Shown here piece by piece: positions 4,472-6,174 of a DNA stretch of 6,174 nucleotides (its first letter is position 1; the number at the start of each line of letters is the position of its first letter). This stretch comes from Candidatus Hodarchaeota archaeon. Lineage in GTDB: Archaea; Asgardarchaeota; Heimdallarchaeia; Hodarchaeales; Hodarchaeaceae. The stretch spans positions 1 through 6,174 of the forward strand of contig JAUUVJ010000263.1 in assembly GCA_030589605.1 (NCBI GenBank). Reading direction: 5' to 3'. Both the position numbers and the translations under genes were made by a program. The notes beneath the pieces were generated by a model. That model saw only the letters and a list, made by a program, of their open reading frames with translations. It had not been told where the DNA came from and made no database searches.

Positions 4472-6028
4472 GTGTTAAAAGGGTTGGTTAAACGGCATGA
4501 AAGTCTGAAAAAGTATATTAAAACGATTCTTGACCAACTACCACAATACATTGAGACTTATCCTCCTGAAGAAAAAGAATTACTAAAGGAATTCTTATCT
4601 ATCGTAGCACACTATGAAGAAGCAGATTTTAAACGAGAAGAATTAGGAAATAAGTTAGAATTATACAGACAGGAGATTGTATCTCGCAAAAATTACATAA
4701 AACTTCCATTTTCTTGGTTTGTAGAGACTTATTTTAGAAATGCCCGTGTTTTACTTAGTATTTCTAAGTTTCATGCGAAAGATTTCTATGAATATCTAGT
4801 AAAACACTTTAGAGGAACTGTTCAAATCCAAGGTGCTTTTAAGCTTATCAGAGAAACTGTTTCTTTAAAAGATCTAGCTTGGGAAAAACTCCAATATGAA
4901 TGTACTAAATTACTTATTCCTCTTACTACTAGCCAAATTCAGATTTTAAAAGTAGTATACAGTCAGATTGAGAAAACAGGTATATACACCTTAGATCCCT
5001 ATAGATTGAAAGACGAAATAATTCACCAATTACAAATGCCAAGTAGTGCAAAAACAACAACTGAACTGAAACGAATATTTACACTTTTAGAAGCACGCTG
5101 GTATATTCGTTTTTTTTCATCCGCTTTTGGATTAGATCGCTTATTTTTTCATATACAATTAATTGGTTCATCCTCCTTCCAGGATTTGATTGATTGTCAG
5201 GATCCTTTAAATTCAGTCTTTGGTACTAGTGATATATATAGAATCCGAGATAAAACAAATACATACATGGGAGTTCTTTACATACCTTCTCAGGATGTTG
5301 ATCTTCTAATATCTTATATTAAAAGATTGGAGAAAGAAAGAACAATTGTTCTACACGATCTTCAAAAAATAAAAACAAGATGGTTATCAATTTCTTTGAA
5401 TCAGTATGAACCAGATTTAGGTTGGATTGATCCAACAAAAACAAAAATGAAACACTTAGCTCGAATATTGAACTCAGAAAAGTTAGAAAAAAGAAAAAAA
5501 AATCTCAAATCTCTCTATATTCCCCCATCATTCAATTCCGAGTGGCATTTTAGTAAACATCCCCTACCAAGGAAATTAATAGAACTTTATTGCAAAATTC
5601 CTCAAGCATATTCTTTTTCGGATTTACCTCTCGGATCATACACCAATCCAAAAAGTAGAAGTCTTGAAAAAGCTGATATTGGGTTACTGAAGCAATTGTA
5701 TTACAATCGAGTAATACAAATCGATTTTATACCTTTCAGAGTTGTGTATGATTATTCATACGACTTGTATTATGTCAATATTCCAAGACATGAAGGTTTT
5801 CAACTAAAGCAGCTCTTAAAATTACTTCCATACGGTGAAATTATCGAAACAAAACGAAATATCAAGATTTGGACTCGGTTATCTCAAGGGATAGTAGATT
5901 GGATGCAAAATGATCTAATCTGGGAAGTAGAACCCATGATCCTAGATCAATTTCCAAGAGATCTTGATCAAAACTGGTTCAATAAGGAAGAACTTCAATG
6001 GATTACTCCAAAAATTCTGTTAAATTAA
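4472..6028 (+). CDS. Uncharacterised 518-residue protein, second paralogue; possible HTH-type regulator
   Basis: It has the same length as the protein at 775-2331 and aligns without gaps at about 62% identity by hand count. Identity is 81% over residues 1-100, about 66% over 101-300 and about 48% over 301-500. Invariant blocks include GLVKRHESLKKYIKT (4-18), ARVLLSISKFHAKDF (91-105), RFFS plus AFGLDRLFFHIQL (213-230), FNSEWHF (354-360), KHPLP (362-366), LYC (372-374) and NWFN (501-504). The central winged-helix-like unit (151-215) and second HTH-like unit (368-470) keep their pattern. The K-rich linker 301-346 is nearly unconserved in sequence yet identical in length. The start is GTG, with TAG at 4424-4426 closing the frame upstream and no ATG between. 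It is divergent from the membrane protein operon, with 370 bases between them. A DNA-binding role is inferred and the family is unknown to me. Confidence 0.85.
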   Translation: MLKGLVKRHESLKKYIKTILDQLPQYIETYPPEEKELLKEFLSIVAHYEEADFKREELGNKLELYRQEIVSRKNYIKLPFSWFVETYFRNARVLLSISKFHAKDFYEYLVKHFRGTVQIQGAFKLIRETVSLKDLAWEKLQYECTKLLIPLTTSQIQILKVVYSQIEKTGIYTLDPYRLKDEIIHQLQMPSSAKTTTELKRIFTLLEARWYIRFFSSAFGLDRLFFHIQLIGSSSFQDLIDCQDPLNSVFGTSDIYRIRDKTNTYMGVLYIPSQDVDLLISYIKRLEKERTIVLHDLQKIKTRWLSISLNQYEPDLGWIDPTKTKMKHLARILNSEKLEKRKKNLKSLYIPPSFNSEWHFSKHPLPRKLIELYCKIPQAYSFSDLPLGSYTNPKSRSLEKADIGLLKQLYYNRVIQIDFIPFRVVYDYSYDLYYVNIPRHEGFQLKQLLKLLPYGEIIETKRNIKIWTRLSQGIVDWMQNDLIWEVEPMILDQFPRDLDQNWFNKEELQWITPKILLN

Positions 6029-6035
6029 TTTTTTC
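6029..6035 (+). terminator. T6 terminator after the second paralogue
   Basis: A run of six T's begins directly after the TAA stop (6026-6028), followed by a long A-run. A T-tract alone is enough for termination in many archaea. The hairpin seen after the first copy is absent here, so the duplicated unit's similarity stops at the stop codon. Confidence 0.5.
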
Positions 6036-6126
6036 AAAAAAAATATTAAAAAAAACACTACGTACAGAATCAACTAACGATTTTTCGAGTTTTCATTTTC
6101 TAGTCACGCGGGGAGTGCAAAGAAAC

Positions 6127-6142
6127 TTTTTTATATTATAAA
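6127..6142 (+). promoter_or_regulatory. Possible promoter for a gene beyond the right edge
   Basis: AAAGAAAC followed by TTTTTTATATTATAAA fits BRE plus TATA, with a predicted start of transcription near 6160. No gene begins before the window ends. The preceding GC-rich patch CACGCGGGGAGTG (6106-6118) is unusual here and unexplained. Confidence 0.3.
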
Positions 6143-6174
6143 GACGACAATATCTTCAGTTCCCAAATCACTTG

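Noticed and set aside
6100..6120. GC-rich patch as the end of a tRNA or other structured RNA
   Set aside because: No T-arm, anticodon arm or acceptor pairing could be found around it on either strand.
1..6174. CRISPR array, insertion sequence or integrase attachment site
   Set aside because: No regularly spaced repeats, transposase motifs or terminal inverted repeats with target duplications were seen.

Overview
The window is AT-rich, at roughly one third G+C by eye, and looks archaeal. The coding strands are preceded by BRE/TATA-like boxes of the archaeal/TBP type, oligo-T tracts follow several stop codons, and one gene has a purine-rich Shine-Dalgarno site. The protein types seen (a small winged-helix regulator paired with a six-helix membrane protein, plus large uncharacterised HTH-like proteins) are common in uncultured archaea. 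An Asgard-type archaeon is my best guess, but the sequence does not prove it.

Layout, left to right: (1) the N-terminal third of a major facilitator superfamily (MFS) transporter on the minus strand, cut by the left edge (1-313); (2) a divergent intergenic region holding the transporter promoter and, further right, a palindrome and TATA box; (3) a 518-residue protein of unknown function on the plus strand (775-2331), followed by a palindrome/T-tract terminator; (4) about 760 bases with one weakly supported small minus-strand gene, possibly a ribbon-helix-helix protein (2691-2873); (5) a tight two-gene minus-strand operon, a six-helix membrane protein (4101 to 3445) then a winged-helix regulator (3440 to 3096), with a palindromic terminator overlapping the last stop codon; (6) a divergent promoter region; (7) a second 518-residue protein (4472-6028), a paralogue of the first; (8) a short tail with a possible promoter for a gene beyond the right edge.

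The main feature is the paralogue pair. Both proteins are exactly 518 residues and align without a gap at about 62% identity (320/518, hand count). They sit 3697 bases apart, and the offset is constant from a promoter block through the GTG start to the stop codon. Outside the genes, a 38-base block with a TATA box is 84% identical between copies, while the following leader is only about 55% identical. The promoter therefore looks selectively kept, and the copies are probably expressed alike. The proteins look like a helical N-terminal domain followed by two winged-helix-like units, so they may be lineage-specific DNA-binding or regulatory proteins. This is inference from pattern, not from a recognised family.

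The membrane protein and winged-helix gene form a typical regulator plus membrane partner pair. A 16-base near-palindrome just upstream of their TATA box is a candidate binding site for the regulator itself. The operon lies between the two paralogues on the opposite strand and shares a divergent intergenic region with the second copy. A regulatory link is possible but unproven.
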